From assembly GCF_014257025.1 (NCBI RefSeq), contig NZ_JACMSF010000001.1, forward strand, positions 310,001-374,000: 64,000 nt of DNA, given 5' to 3'. Under the pieces are notes generated by a model that saw only the letters and a program-made list of their open reading frames with translations, ran no database searches and was not told where the DNA came from. Origin of the DNA: Streptomyces cupreus. Lineage in GTDB: Bacteria; Actinomycetota; Actinomycetes; Streptomycetales; Streptomycetaceae. Positions 8,419 through 17,567 of this stretch are shown here, one piece after another; positions within the stretch are counted from its first letter, which is position 1, and the number at the start of each line of letters is the position of its first letter. A program made the position numbers and the translations under genes.

Positions 8419-8972
8419 CGGGCCAGCCGATCCCGCTCGGGCGTCGACAGATGCAGCACCTGGAACACGTCCCCCTCGGCCTTGGGCGCGTCCTGCTCCC
8501 ACAGCGAGAAGTGCACGAACTCCCAGGCCCCGGTGTCCACACCGGCCGCCGCCAGCACCGCCCCCTCCCGCGCCGCGAGCCGCCGCACCTCGCTCAGCGC
8601 CTCCTCGACGACCTCGGCCAACGGCACGCCGTCCGGCACGGGTTGCCGTCGCCGTACCGCCGTCCGCGCGCGGGATCCGTGCCCCTCCTCGTAGGCCAGC
8701 CCGGTCCACCCCCGCACCGACGGCCGCCCGAAGTCGTCACAGATGCCCTGGAAACCGCCGCCCCACAGAAAGGAGTTCATGCCCTCCACGGTGTTCCAGA
8801 GGTAGAACGGCGCGTACTGGCTCATGGGCGACCCGTGCACCCCCCGCTCCCGCATCAGGTAGGCCTTCAGCCCGAGCCCCTCCCAGCGGTCGAGCAGATG
8901 CCCCCGCTCGGCGACACGCCGTCGGATGACGCCCATGTCGTAGTCGGCGGGCAGCGTGATCTCGTACTGCAT
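8415..8972 (-). CDS. DUF4865 family protein
   Basis: The 185-residue protein begins MQYEITLPADYDMGVIRRRV and contains LKAYLMRERGVHGSPMSQYA and YLWNTVEGMNSFLWGGGF. These conserved blocks are those of DUF4865, a family of unknown function often encoded beside TetR regulators. ATG at 8972 is used here; GTG three codons upstream is possible. It lies 17 bp downstream of the TetR gene and overlaps the phosphotriesterase pseudogene by 4 bp, so the three were one transcription unit. No catalytic motif is evident. Confidence 0.78.
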   Translation of the reverse strand: MQYEITLPADYDMGVIRRRVAERGHLLDRWEGLGLKAYLMRERGVHGSPMSQYAPFYLWNTVEGMNSFLWGGGFQGICDDFGRPSVRGWTGLAYEEGHGSRARTAVRRRQPVPDGVPLAEVVEEALSEVRRLAAREGAVLAAAGVDTGAWEFVHFSLWEQDAPKAEGDVFQVLHLSTPERDRLAR

Positions 8973-8989
8973 GGCGTGCACAGAACCCC

Positions 8990-9550
8990 CTAGGCGGTAG
9001 GACGGAGCAGAGCGAGCAGCCCCCGCACCCCGGTGTCGAAGGCGGCCGGTGAACCGGACGCGCGGGCCAGCACATAGCCGCCCTGGACGGTCGCGACGAT
9101 CGCCGCCGCGATCTCCTCGCCGTCGAGGCCGGGCGCGAACTGCCCCTGTTCCTTGCCCTCCTCGACGATCCCGGCGAGCCGTTCGCGCAGCCAGTCGAGG
9201 GTCTCGTCGACCGGAGCGCGCAGCTCCTGGCTGGCGACGATCTCCGGGTCCATGGTCAGCCGCCCGATCGGGCAACCCCGCAGCACATCGCGCTCGCGCC
9301 GCAGATAGGCCTCGATGCGCTGGTACGGCGTTCCGGGCGAGCTCAGTACCGCCTCGGCGGTGGCCCGCATCTCCTCGGCGGTCCGCCGGATCGCGGCCAG
9401 GGCGAGATCGGGCTTGCCCTTGAAGTGGTGGTACATGCTGCCCTGCCCGGCACCGGAACGCTCCAGGATCGCCTTGGGGCTCGTACCGACGTAACCGCGC
9501 TCCCACAACAACTCGCGCGTGGACTCGATCAGCCGCTCCGGAGTACTCAT
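8990..9550 (-). CDS. TetR-family transcriptional regulator
   Basis: The 186-residue protein has an N-terminal TetR DNA-binding domain (RGYVGTSPKAILERSGAGQG then SMYHHFKGKPDLALAAI, residues about 19-55) and a TetR C-terminal ligand domain with RGCPIGRLTMDPEI, as in the LmrA/YxaF-type subgroup. Start ATG at 9550 is closest to the family norm; in-frame starts further upstream would run through the operator. It heads the operon with DUF4865 and is presumably autoregulated through the palindrome just upstream. Confidence 0.9.
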   Translation of the reverse strand: MSTPERLIESTRELLWERGYVGTSPKAILERSGAGQGSMYHHFKGKPDLALAAIRRTAEEMRATAEAVLSSPGTPYQRIEAYLRRERDVLRGCPIGRLTMDPEIVASQELRAPVDETLDWLRERLAGIVEEGKEQGQFAPGLDGEEIAAAIVATVQGGYVLARASGSPAAFDTGVRGLLALLRPTA

Positions 9551-9557
9551 ACCGACA

Positions 9558-9579
9558 CTGTACATACTAGTAGTTACAG
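9558..9579. promoter_or_regulatory. Putative TetR operator (imperfect 22-bp palindrome)
   Basis: The segment starts CTGTA and ends TACAG, with the palindromic centre TACTAGTA. Eighteen of 22 positions are symmetric. It lies 8 bp upstream of the TetR start codon in an A+T-rich patch, the usual place for an autoregulatory site. The divergent SHOCT/ABC operon starts at 9728 and might share the control. Binding is inferred, not shown. Confidence 0.6.
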
Positions 9580-9727
9580 AATCCGGGGAGCAGCCACAGA
9601 CGCCCCACCTACTCCCCGGGAGGTACACGCACTGCCGCTGCCCGTACGACGACCAGGACCCCTCCCCAGGGCGAGTCTCGAAGCATCACCGGAAGTCCAT
9701 CCGAACCGACTCGGGAGATGACCAGAG

Positions 9728-10009
9728 ATGCAGACCCTGGCGCACTTCGCGGACGGCGGGCCCGGCCCGTGGATCCTGTTCTTCCCCCTCATCTGGGCGG
9801 CCGTCGTGATCGGCGGCGTCACGCTGCTGCGCCGTACCGTCCGGCACGGCCGCGGCGGCCCCCGCAGGCCCACCGTCGACGACCACTCGCCCCTCACCGT
9901 GCTGGGCCACCGCTTCGCTTCCGGTGAGATCGACGAGGACGAGTACTGGCGCCGACTGTCCGTCCTGGACGAGCAGTTCGGCCGCACCGGCAAGGGCGGT
10001 GCGGCATGA
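9728..10009 (+). CDS. SHOCT-domain small membrane protein
   Basis: The 93-residue protein has one transmembrane helix (WILFFPLIWAAVVIGGVTLL, about 15-34) and a C-terminal SHOCT motif (LGHRFASGEIDEDEYWRRLS, about 59-78). SHOCT proteins are of uncertain function and are often encoded with membrane or exporter genes. ATG at 9728 follows GGGAGATGACC. Its stop overlaps the start of the ABC ATPase by 4 bp, so the protein is probably an accessory of that exporter. Confidence 0.85.
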   Translation: MQTLAHFADGGPGPWILFFPLIWAAVVIGGVTLLRRTVRHGRGGPRRPTVDDHSPLTVLGHRFASGEIDEDEYWRRLSVLDEQFGRTGKGGAA

Positions 10010-10755
10010 CCACCACGACCCTCGCCCGCACGGCCGCCCGGGTCGTCGACGCCGTCAAGGTCTACGGCAGCGGCGACACCGCCGTCAGGGCCCTGGACGG
10101 GGTGAGCGTCGACTTCCCGGCCGGCCGCTTCACCGCGATCATGGGCCCCTCGGGCTCCGGCAAGTCCACCCTGATGCACTGCGCCGCCGGCCTCGACACC
10201 CTCACCTCGGGCGCCGCCCACATCGGCGACACCGAACTGGGCAGGCTGGACGACCGGCGCCTGACCCTGCTGCGCCGCGACCGCATCGGCTTCGTGTTCC
10301 AGGCGTTCAACCTGGTGCCGACGCTCACCGTCGCGGAGAACATCACCCTGCCGCTGGACCTCGCGGGCCGCCGCGGCGACCCGGAGTGGATCGACGCGCT
10401 GATCGACGTCGTAGGCCTGCGCGACCGGCTCCACCATCGGCCCACCGAGCTCTCCGGCGGCCAGCAGCAACGCGTCGCCGTGGCCCGGGCGTTCGCAGGG
10501 CGGCCCGAGGTCGTCTTCGCCGACGAACCGACCGGCAACCTCGACTCCCGCTCCGGCGGCGAGGTCCTCGGCCTCCTCGGCCGCGCCGCACGCGAGACCG
10601 AGCGCACGGTCGTCATGGTCACCCACGACCCGGTCGCCGCCGCCCACGCCGACGAGGTCGTCTTCCTCGCCGACGGACGCCTGGTCGACCGTATGACCGC
10701 GCCCACCGCCGACAAGGTCCTGGACCGCATGAAAGCCTTCGAGGTGCCCTCATGA
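10006..10755 (+). CDS. MacB/LolD-type ABC transporter ATP-binding protein
   Basis: The 249-residue ATPase has Walker A GPSGSGKST (about 47-55), the signature LSGGQQQRVAVARAF, Walker B VVFADEPTGNLDS and the H-loop VTHDP. It belongs to the family that works with FtsX-fold permeases to move lipoproteins, peptides or antibiotics by a mechanotransmission mechanism. Start and stop overlap the neighbouring SHOCT and permease genes by 4 bp each, so the three are translationally coupled. Confidence 0.94.
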   Translation: MTTTTLARTAARVVDAVKVYGSGDTAVRALDGVSVDFPAGRFTAIMGPSGSGKSTLMHCAAGLDTLTSGAAHIGDTELGRLDDRRLTLLRRDRIGFVFQAFNLVPTLTVAENITLPLDLAGRRGDPEWIDALIDVVGLRDRLHHRPTELSGGQQQRVAVARAFAGRPEVVFADEPTGNLDSRSGGEVLGLLGRAARETERTVVMVTHDPVAAAHADEVVFLADGRLVDRMTAPTADKVLDRMKAFEVPS

Positions 10756-13313
10756 ACGCCTCCGTCCGCCTGAGCGCGTCCTCCCTGCGCGCCCACAAGC
10801 GCCGCTTCGCCGGAACGTTCGTCGCGGTGTTCCTCGGCGTGGCGTTCCTGGCCGGGACGCTCGTCATGGGCGACACCCTGCGCGCCAGCTTCGACAACAT
10901 GTTCGGCAACGCGACCAGCGGCACCGACGCCGTGGTCCGCAGCGCCGACGCCATCACCACACCCGGAGAGAGCGAGGGCGTACGCGAACCGGTCGCCGCC
11001 GACCTCGCCGACACCGTCGAGCAGGTCCCGGGCGTGGCAGCCGCCGAGCCCAGCATCGAGGGCGCCGGCCAGCTCGTCGGCCGCGACGGCGACCCCATCG
11101 GCGGCCAGGGCCCGCCCACCCTCGCCGGCAACTGGATCACCGACGAGAAGCTCAACGCGTACCGACTGGACGAGGGCCGCGCCCCGGAGAAGTCCGGCGA
11201 GGTCGTCGTCAACCGGGGGACCGCCGAGCGCGGCGACCTGAGCATCGGCGACACGACGACACTGCGCACGCCCGACCCGGTGAAGGTCACCATTGTCGGC
11301 CTCGCGACCTTCGGCGGCGAGGACGGCATGGCGCAGGTGACCTACACCGGCATGACCCGCGCCGACGCCGAGAAGTACCTCACCGCCCGCCCCGGCGAGG
11401 CGGCGACCATCCTTGTACGGGCAGGACCCGGCGTGAGCCAGCAGGAACTGGTGGACCGCCTGACTCCCGCCCTCCCGCAGGGAGTCGAGGCCATCACGGG
11501 CCAGGAGTCGGCCGAGGAGAACACCGACATGATCTCCGGCCAGTTCCTGAGTGTCTTCACCACCTTCCTGCTGGTCTTCTCCGGCGTCGCCCTGCTCGTC
11601 GCGACCTTCTCCATCCACAACACCTTCGCCATCGTGGTCGCCCAACGCACCCGCGAGAACGCCCTGTTGCGCGCCCTCGGCGCTTCCCGCCGCCAGGTCA
11701 CGGCGTCCACCCTCGTCGAGGCGACCGCGGTCGCCGTCACCGCGTCCCTGGCGGGCCTGGCCGGAGGCATCGGCATCGCGGCCGGACTTCAGGCACTCTT
11801 CCCGGCGATCGGATTCCCCTTCCCCGAGGGCGACTTGGTGATCAGCGGCGTATCGATGGCGTTGCCGCTGGCCGTCGGCGTAGTGGTCTGCCTCGGTTCC
11901 GCGCTCCTGCCCGCAGTCCGCGCCGGACGCACCGCACCCCTGGCCGCGCTCCGGGAGACGGCCGTGGACACCTCCGGAGCCTCCCGCGCCCGAGCCATCA
12001 CCGGCCTGGGCCTCGCGGCCCTCGCGGTCGGGATCACCCTGAACGGGGTCCTGGTCTCCCCGAACATCTGGCTGGCAGGCCTGGGCGCCGTACTGGCCCT
12101 GGCGGCCTTCGTGGTCCTCGGCCCGGTCGCCTCCACCACCGCGATCCGAATCCTCGGCGGCCCCCTCGGCCGACTCCGCGGCGTCACCGGCGGCCTGGCC
12201 CGCCGCAACGCCCTGCGCAGCCCGAAGCGGACGGCCGCGACCGCCGGCGCCCTGATGATCGGCGTGGCCGTGGTGTCGCTGTTCACGGTGTTCGGTGCCT
12301 CGCTCAAGGCGACCATGGACCAGACCGTGTCCCGCTCCTTCGCGGGCGACGTAGCCGTCAGCGCCCCGTCGTTCGGCGCGGGCGGCAGCGGCCTGAGCCC
12401 CCGCCTCGCCGAAGCGGTCCAGGACCTGCCCGAGGTGGACACGGCAGTAGGGCTGGGCCGGGGCGTAGCCGAAGTAGACGGCAAGGGACGCGCGCTGACA
12501 GTCACCGACCCGGCGGCCCTGGAACGCACCTTCGACCTGGGCGAGATCCGCGGCTCCCTGAACGACCTGGGCACGACCGGCATCGCCATTACCGAGAAGG
12601 AGGCCGACAAGCACCACCTCACCACCGGCGACAAGACCCGCCTGACCTTCACCGACGGCAGTACCCAGACCTTCACTGTCCGCGCGGTCTACGGCCAGTC
12701 CGAACTCGCCGGCGACTACGTCATCACCCGATCCGCCTGGGCCCCGCACCGCACCCAGGACGCCGACACCCTCGTAGCCGTGTCCTTCGCGGACGGCGTC
12801 AGCACGGACGCCGGAAAGACGGCAGTGGAGAAGGCCGCAGCCGACTACGGCAACCCGGAAGTCCAGACCCGAGACGAGTACGCGCAGTCCTCGGCAGGAG
12901 CCATAGACATGATGCTCACCCTCGTCTACGCCCTGCTCGCCCTGGCGGTCCTCATCGCGCTTCTGGGCATTGCCAATACGCTGACCCTTGCCATCCACGA
13001 GCGGACCCGCGAACTGGGTCTTCTGAGGGCGGTGGGCCAGACCCGCTCGCAACTGCGCGCGATGGTCCGCTGGGAGTCGGTCCTGGTGGCAGCCTTCGGC
13101 ACGACAGGTGGCCTGGCTCTGGGCGCGTTCCTGGGCTGGGTGCTGGTGAAGGCCTCGGACGGAGCGAGCGACAGCGCCTTCGCGTTCGCCATGCCACCCC
13201 TGCAACTCCTGGTGGTGGCCCTGGTAGGCCTGACGGCAGGAGCCCTGGCGGGCCTACGCCCGGCAAAGCGAGCGGCAAGGCTGGACGTACTGCGAGCAAT
13301 AGCCACGGAGTAA
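10752..13313 (+). CDS. FtsX/MacB-type ABC transporter permease
   Basis: The 853-residue permease has an N-terminal helix (FAGTFVAVFLGVAFLAGTLV) followed by a large extracytoplasmic MacB-like domain. The first FtsX unit has three helices near residues 265-390 (LLRALGASRRQVTAST). A second extracytoplasmic domain and a C-terminal FtsX unit follow (LLRAVGQTRSQLRAMVRWES). This duplicated plan is typical of actinobacterial exporters whose substrate is unknown. Start ATG at 10752 overlaps the ATPase stop. No antibiotic gene is adjacent, so the exported substrate cannot be named. Confidence 0.92.
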   Translation: MNASVRLSASSLRAHKRRFAGTFVAVFLGVAFLAGTLVMGDTLRASFDNMFGNATSGTDAVVRSADAITTPGESEGVREPVAADLADTVEQVPGVAAAEPSIEGAGQLVGRDGDPIGGQGPPTLAGNWITDEKLNAYRLDEGRAPEKSGEVVVNRGTAERGDLSIGDTTTLRTPDPVKVTIVGLATFGGEDGMAQVTYTGMTRADAEKYLTARPGEAATILVRAGPGVSQQELVDRLTPALPQGVEAITGQESAEENTDMISGQFLSVFTTFLLVFSGVALLVATFSIHNTFAIVVAQRTRENALLRALGASRRQVTASTLVEATAVAVTASLAGLAGGIGIAAGLQALFPAIGFPFPEGDLVISGVSMALPLAVGVVVCLGSALLPAVRAGRTAPLAALRETAVDTSGASRARAITGLGLAALAVGITLNGVLVSPNIWLAGLGAVLALAAFVVLGPVASTTAIRILGGPLGRLRGVTGGLARRNALRSPKRTAATAGALMIGVAVVSLFTVFGASLKATMDQTVSRSFAGDVAVSAPSFGAGGSGLSPRLAEAVQDLPEVDTAVGLGRGVAEVDGKGRALTVTDPAALERTFDLGEIRGSLNDLGTTGIAITEKEADKHHLTTGDKTRLTFTDGSTQTFTVRAVYGQSELAGDYVITRSAWAPHRTQDADTLVAVSFADGVSTDAGKTAVEKAAADYGNPEVQTRDEYAQSSAGAIDMMLTLVYALLALAVLIALLGIANTLTLAIHERTRELGLLRAVGQTRSQLRAMVRWESVLVAAFGTTGGLALGAFLGWVLVKASDGASDSAFAFAMPPLQLLVVALVGLTAGALAGLRPAKRAARLDVLRAIATE

Positions 13314-13403
13314 GGGGCAAGAGGCCAACCAAGCGAGCTCGAACCCCGGCCACCGGCCGGATCTCCCACCCCGGCAAAGGTCCCGGCCCCCCTCACCGCC
13401 CGA

Positions 13404-13946
13404 TCAGCCGACAACGGCCGACCGGGCGGGAGCGTGTTCGGGTCGGCGGAGGTCGACACGCGGCCCGATGTCCGTGAACCGGTGGGCGGGTTTGTCCAGC
13501 ACCGTCCGCCGTGGCGGACGCGCCGCCGCGGCCCTGGCAGCGGCCGGGGTGGGCAGCGTGAACCACACGACCTTGCCCGACTCGCCGTCCGGCCGCACGC
13601 CCCAGCTCTCGCTGACCGCGGCCACCATCGCGAGGCCTCGCCCGCAGGTGGCGAGGGGTGCGACGTCGTCGATCTCCTCCACGACCGGCAGACGTGGGTC
13701 GTGGTCGTGCACGGAGACCATGAGCCGGTCGAGCAGCAGTTCGATCTCCACTGTGCACGTCTTGTCGGGCTGCGCGTGCTGGTGGACGTTGGTGAGCAAC
13801 TCCGTCACACCGAGCGCCGCTCGGTCTATCAGGGGATCGAGATGCCAGTAGCGCAACTGCGCCGATACGATTCTGCGGACCTGGCCGATCCGCGACGGCA
13901 GGGCTTGGAGCTCCACCGTGCAGTGCCTGCTTGGGTGACTGATCAC
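13404..13946 (-). CDS. Anti-sigma-type serine/threonine ATPase (HATPase_c, RsbW-like)
   Basis: The protein of about 180 residues shows the GHKL ATPase N box (GVTELLTNVHQHA) and G box (CGRGLAMVAAVSESWG) of RsbW/SpoIIAB-like kinases. These are numerous in Streptomyces and often bind sigma factors or anti-anti-sigma proteins. The GTG at 13946 is chosen because GGGGAG lies 8 bases upstream; a 12-codon longer frame from 13982 has no such site. A Pro/Ala/Arg-rich tail follows the domain. The gene stands alone between the ABC permease (convergent) and a hypothetical gene. Confidence 0.82.
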   Translation of the reverse strand: MISHPSRHCTVELQALPSRIGQVRRIVSAQLRYWHLDPLIDRAALGVTELLTNVHQHAQPDKTCTVEIELLLDRLMVSVHDHDPRLPVVEEIDDVAPLATCGRGLAMVAAVSESWGVRPDGESGKVVWFTLPTPAAARAAAARPPRRTVLDKPAHRFTDIGPRVDLRRPEHAPARSAVVG

Positions 13947-14132
13947 GGCTGCGACTCCCCGACTTGAGGTCCGGAAGAACACGGGATTCGGATCGATCCA
14001 GCAGGGTGGCTGCGTACAACGGCCGCCTGCTGTGGTGGCCGGCGGGCTGGTTCGCAGCGTTATCGCCGGTAAACCCTAAGTGACGTGAGACCAGAGTGAC
14101 GCAGGGGGTGCGGTACCGCAACTCGCCGTGCG

Positions 14133-14456
14133 TCAGCGGTTACGCCCCGCAGCCTTCCGTACCGCCTCGATGAACCGGCGTGCCGCGGGCGGCCCGGGCT
14201 CGCCGGGCGCAGGGTCGTGGTCGCCCAGGGTCAGCAGGTACCGCTTGCCGTTGAGGTCCGCGAGCGCCCGGTCGTCCGGCGCGAACCAGGGTTTGGACGC
14301 CCGTACGGCCTGCACCGGCGCACTGTCGATCTCGCTGCCGTAGCTCGTGAGCAGTTCGAGCCGACCGCCGCTGATCCGGACCTGTCCGGCCCGGGTGAGC
14401 GAGCGCAGCCGCTTCCCGATCCGCACGCCCGTCGCCGTGAACTCCGGCTCCGTCAT
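14133..14456 (-). CDS. Conserved hypothetical protein, 107 residues
   Basis: The product begins MTEPEFTATGVRIGKRLRSL and contains QVRISGGRLELLTSYGSEID and WFAPDDRALADLNGKRYLLT. The composition and GC3 bias are those of a real gene, and the antisense frames are not. I do not recognise a named domain. It is soluble, basic at the C-terminus, and lies alone, divergent from the PLP enzyme gene with 325 bp between their starts. Confidence 0.65.
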   Translation of the reverse strand: MTEPEFTATGVRIGKRLRSLTRAGQVRISGGRLELLTSYGSEIDSAPVQAVRASKPWFAPDDRALADLNGKRYLLTLGDHDPAPGEPGPPAARRFIEAVRKAAGRNR

Positions 14457-14670
14457 GCCGCCCCGCCCCCTTGTGCGTGTCGGTCAGCCGGACCGAAGGG
14501 CCCCCGTGGGCGAGGTCCGGCTCGTGTCGTGATCCAGTGTGCGCCCTCGCTGAAGTCTGCCCGCACCCGGCGTCGAGCACCAGTGCGTACGGCGGCCTCG
14601 GCACGCGGGGCCGGAGCACTCGTCCGAATGCGCCCCCATGGATCCGCGCAGCGTCGTCCCCAGGGTGGTC

Positions 14671-14685
14671 TTTGAGGCGCTCAAA
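14671..14685. promoter_or_regulatory. Inverted repeat upstream of PLP enzyme gene
   Basis: TTTGAG-GCG-CTCAAA, with perfect 6-bp arms, lies 97 bp upstream of the GTG start at 14782. A TATGAT hexamer at 14724-14729 could be the -10 element downstream of it. This geometry suits a regulator-binding site over or upstream of the promoter. No regulator is encoded next door. Confidence 0.35.
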
Positions 14686-14781
14686 GGTGTGTTTATGCAG
14701 GTGAGAAGCGTGCGGAAGGTGTCTATGATCGGGGCGTCGGCCGCGCGAGGCGCCGTCGGCGCGAAGCGTAAGGAGCCCGCC

Positions 14782-15906
14782 GTGAGCACCCCTCAGCAGA
14801 CCCGGACCGGCGAAACCCTCGATGTCGATCACACCGACGTCACTTATCGGAACTGGCTGAAAGAGGCCGTCCGCAAGGTCCAGGCCGACGCGAACCGCTC
14901 GGCCGACACGCATCTGCTCCGCTTCCCGCTGCCGGAGAAGTGGGGCATCGACCTGTATCTGAAGGACGAGTCGACCCACCCGACGGGCAGCCTCAAGCAT
15001 CGCCTGGCCCGCTCGCTCTTCCTCTACGGCCTGTGCAATGGCTGGATCCGGCCGGGGTGCCCGGTGATCGAGGCGTCCAGCGGTTCGACGGCGGTGTCCG
15101 AGGCGTACTTCGCGAAGCTGATCGGTGTGCCCTTCATCGCCGTCATGCCGCGCACGACGAGCGCCGAGAAGTGCCGACTCATCGAGTTCCACGGCGGGCA
15201 GTGCCACTTCGTGGACGACCCGCGCACGATGTACCAGGAGTCCGCCCGCCTCGCGGTGGAGACCGGCGGCCACTACATGGACCAGTTCACCTACGCGGAA
15301 CGGGCCACGGACTGGCGCGGCAACAACAACATCGCCGAATCGATCTTCCGGCAGCTGGAGTTGGAGCGGTATCCGGAGCCCGCGTGGTTCGTCGCCACGG
15401 CCGGCACCGGCGGTACGTCGGCGACCATCGCCCGCTACGTGCACTACATGCAGTACGACACCCGTATCTGTGTCGCCGATCCGGAGAACTCCTGCTTCTT
15501 CGAGGGCTGGACCACCGGCGATCCGGACGTCACGTGTGACTGCGGCTCGCGTATCGAGGGCATCGGCAGGCCGCGGATGGAGCCGAGCTTCGTGCCCGGC
15601 GCGATCGACCGCATGATGAAGGTTCCGGACGCGGCGAGCGTGGCCGCCGTGCGGGCGCTGGAGAAGGCCATCGGCCGCAAGGCGGGCGGCTCGACCGGCA
15701 CCGGGCTGTGGAGCGCACTGAAGATCGTCGCCGAGATGGTGGCCGAGGGACGGCAGGGCAGCGGGGTGACGCTGCTGTGCGACCCGGGCGACCGGTACCT
15801 CGACAAGTACTACTCGGACGCCTGGCTCGCCGAGCAGGGCCTGGACATCCAGCCGTACACGGAGGCGATCGAGTCGCTGCTGGAGACGGGCGTCTGGCCG
15901 TCCTGA
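14782..15906 (+). CDS. PLP-dependent cysteine synthase-like enzyme
   Basis: The 374-residue protein belongs to the fold-type II PLP family (cysteine synthase/cystathionine beta-synthase). The PLP lysine is Lys72 in [11 protein letters not shown], followed by [19 protein letters not shown], the phosphate-binding [11 protein letters not shown], and [14 protein letters not shown] near the C-terminus. It is a distinct subgroup with longer insertions than CysK. The reaction is probably a beta-replacement with a sulfur or amine nucleophile; the true substrate is unknown. GTG at 14782 follows AAGGAGCCCGCC, which decides the start against longer frames. It is convergent with the SRPBCC gene. Confidence 0.82.
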   Translation: MSTPQQTRTGETLDVDHTDVTYRNWLKEAVRKVQADANRSADTHLLRFPLPEKWGIDLYLKDESTHPTGSLKHRLARSLFLYGLCNGWIRPGCPVIEASSGSTAVSEAYFAKLIGVPFIAVMPRTTSAEKCRLIEFHGGQCHFVDDPRTMYQESARLAVETGGHYMDQFTYAERATDWRGNNNIAESIFRQLELERYPEPAWFVATAGTGGTSATIARYVHYMQYDTRICVADPENSCFFEGWTTGDPDVTCDCGSRIEGIGRPRMEPSFVPGAIDRMMKVPDAASVAAVRALEKAIGRKAGGSTGTGLWSALKIVAEMVAEGRQGSGVTLLCDPGDRYLDKYYSDAWLAEQGLDIQPYTEAIESLLETGVWPS

Positions 15907-15915
15907 CACAGGCTC

Positions 15916-16392
15916 TCAGTGTTTCGCCAGCCGCCGGTCCAGTGCGGTGACCGCGTCCCGGAACGCCCGCCCGAGACCGGGCCGTACGGCCTTGAGCACC
16001 ATACGGAAGGGCGCCGAGCCGTCCGCCGCGAACGTCCACTGCACGCGCGTGCCCGTCCCGGCCGGGGCGAGGCGCCACTCCTCGACCAGGGCGCGCAGGC
16101 CCGGCGCATTGGTCGAGGCGACGCTGTAGGCGTACACCTCGGGGCTCTTCGCCACGAGGACGTGTTCCACGAAGCGGATTCCGCCGCGCAGGGTGATGTC
16201 GCGTCCGAGGCTGGTGTCCTCGATGGCGCGGGCCCGGGTCACGGCCGAGAACCACTCCGCCCAGCCGGGCACGTCGCCCGCGAGGGCGGTGAAGACCTCT
16301 TCGGGCGGCGCGGAGATCTCCCGGGCGAAGACGAGCCGTACCGGAGCGGTCTCGACGAAGCCGAGCCCCTCCGGCCGCAGTTGCCGCAGCAT
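15916..16392 (-). CDS. SRPBCC-fold (polyketide cyclase/START-like) protein
   Basis: The 158-residue protein has the START/Bet v1-like pattern: APPEEVFTALAGDVPGWAEW at about residues 29-48, a central strand region, GTRVQWTFAADG, and a long amphipathic C-terminal helix. These proteins bind hydrophobic ligands; no catalytic role can be deduced. ATG at 16392 is preceded by AAGGGGG; an upstream frame start at 16473 overlaps the DeoR gene and is rejected. It follows that DeoR gene by 52 bp on the same strand. Confidence 0.78.
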   Translation of the reverse strand: MLRQLRPEGLGFVETAPVRLVFAREISAPPEEVFTALAGDVPGWAEWFSAVTRARAIEDTSLGRDITLRGGIRFVEHVLVAKSPEVYAYSVASTNAPGLRALVEEWRLAPAGTGTRVQWTFAADGSAPFRMVLKAVRPGLGRAFRDAVTALDRRLAKH

Positions 16393-16444
16393 GGACGCAA
16401 CCCCCTTGGCGATGGCCGGAAGCGCCACCTTAGTTGACGGCGCG

Positions 16445-17275
16445 TCAGCTGTCTGCAGCGTCCTCCGGCTCACCGGCGACGACCAGCCGCCGCAGATGCT
16501 CCGACACCTCGGTGCGCGCCTCGGCGGCCAGGCCCCGGTCCGTCACCAGTGTGTCCACCTGGTGCAGCGCGGCGAACGAACTCAGCCCCACCACACCCCA
16601 CTTGGTGTGATCGGCGACCACCACGACCCGGCGCGCCGACTGCACCAGACGGCGGTTGGTCTCGGCCTCGGCGAGGTTCGGCGTGGACAGACCGGCCTCC
16701 ACCGATATGCCGTGGACACCGAGGAAGAGCACATCGAAGTGGAGCGCGGCGATGGCCTGGTCGGCGACCGGACCCACCAGCGAGTCGGACGGGGTGCGCA
16801 CCCCGCCGGTCAGCACGACCGTGGCCGCGCCCTGCCGGGGGCCCGTCGTGCGCTGCGCGACATGGAAGACATCGGCGACCCGCACCGAGTTGGTGACGAC
16901 GGTCAGGTCGGGGACGTCCACCAGCTGATGGGCCAGCGCGTACGTCGTCGTACCGCCGGACAGGGCGATCGCCGCGCCCGGGGCCACCAGTTGCGCGGCG
17001 GCCCGCGCGATGTCCTCCTTGGCCGTCAGCTCCAGGCCCGACTTGGCCTCGAAGCCCGGCTCATGGGTGCTCGCCTCGACCACCGGGACCGCGCCGCCGT
17101 GCACCTTCTCCAGCACGCCCTGCCGGGCCAGCGCGTCGAGATCGCGGCGCACGGTCATGTCCGACACGCCGAGCTTGCGGGTGAGCTCATTGACCCGGAC
17201 CCCGCCGCGGCGCCGGACCTCGTCCAGGATCAGGGCGCGCCGCTGCTCCGCGAGGAGGTTCTGATTCTCACTCAC
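16445..17275 (-). CDS. DeoR/GlpR-family transcriptional regulator (second copy)
   Basis: This 276-residue regulator has the DeoR signature helix-turn-helix (VNELTRKLGVSDMTVRRDLD, about 28-47, then KVHGGAVP). Its sensor domain contains IALSGGTTTYALAHQL, VVTNSVRVADVFHV and LGVHGISVEAGLSTPN. It differs clearly from the copy at 1130-1915. Effectors of the family are sugar phosphates. The target is not evident: downstream lies an SRPBCC gene, upstream a divergent membrane protein, and no sugar enzyme is adjacent. Confidence 0.9.
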   Translation of the reverse strand: MSENQNLLAEQRRALILDEVRRRGGVRVNELTRKLGVSDMTVRRDLDALARQGVLEKVHGGAVPVVEASTHEPGFEAKSGLELTAKEDIARAAAQLVAPGAAIALSGGTTTYALAHQLVDVPDLTVVTNSVRVADVFHVAQRTTGPRQGAATVVLTGGVRTPSDSLVGPVADQAIAALHFDVLFLGVHGISVEAGLSTPNLAEAETNRRLVQSARRVVVVADHTKWGVVGLSSFAALHQVDTLVTDRGLAAEARTEVSEHLRRLVVAGEPEDAADS

Positions 17276-17567
17276 GTACGCTCCGGTTCCTTTCGCCTCA
17301 AGCCGTCTCGCCCGCCTCGCGCACCCGCTCCGACGAGCAGGTTCTCCTCGTTTCCGGTGCGCGGACGTCCCATCCTTGCACGCCGTGGCACGGCATGCGC
17401 CACCGACCGCCCCGACGCGCGCATGTCACCCGCACATCATCCCTCCCTCGCATGTCACCCGGATCGGGGAGATTCCGTGACGAGGGGTGTGAGCCGCCCG
17501 CCGAGCGGAGATCCTGGTGCCCGCACGGACACAAGCCGACGGCTCGTCACGGGGGAAGTGCGAAACA

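Noticed and set aside
9924..10751. Long plus-strand frame upstream of the FtsX permease start
   Set aside because: The permease truly starts at ATG 10752, overlapping the ATPase stop; the extra N-terminal section is out-of-frame ATPase sequence.
13346..13360. Short hairpin CCGGCC-ACC-GGCCGG as terminator of the exporter operon
   Set aside because: A 6-bp GC stem is common by chance in this genome and there is no supporting context.
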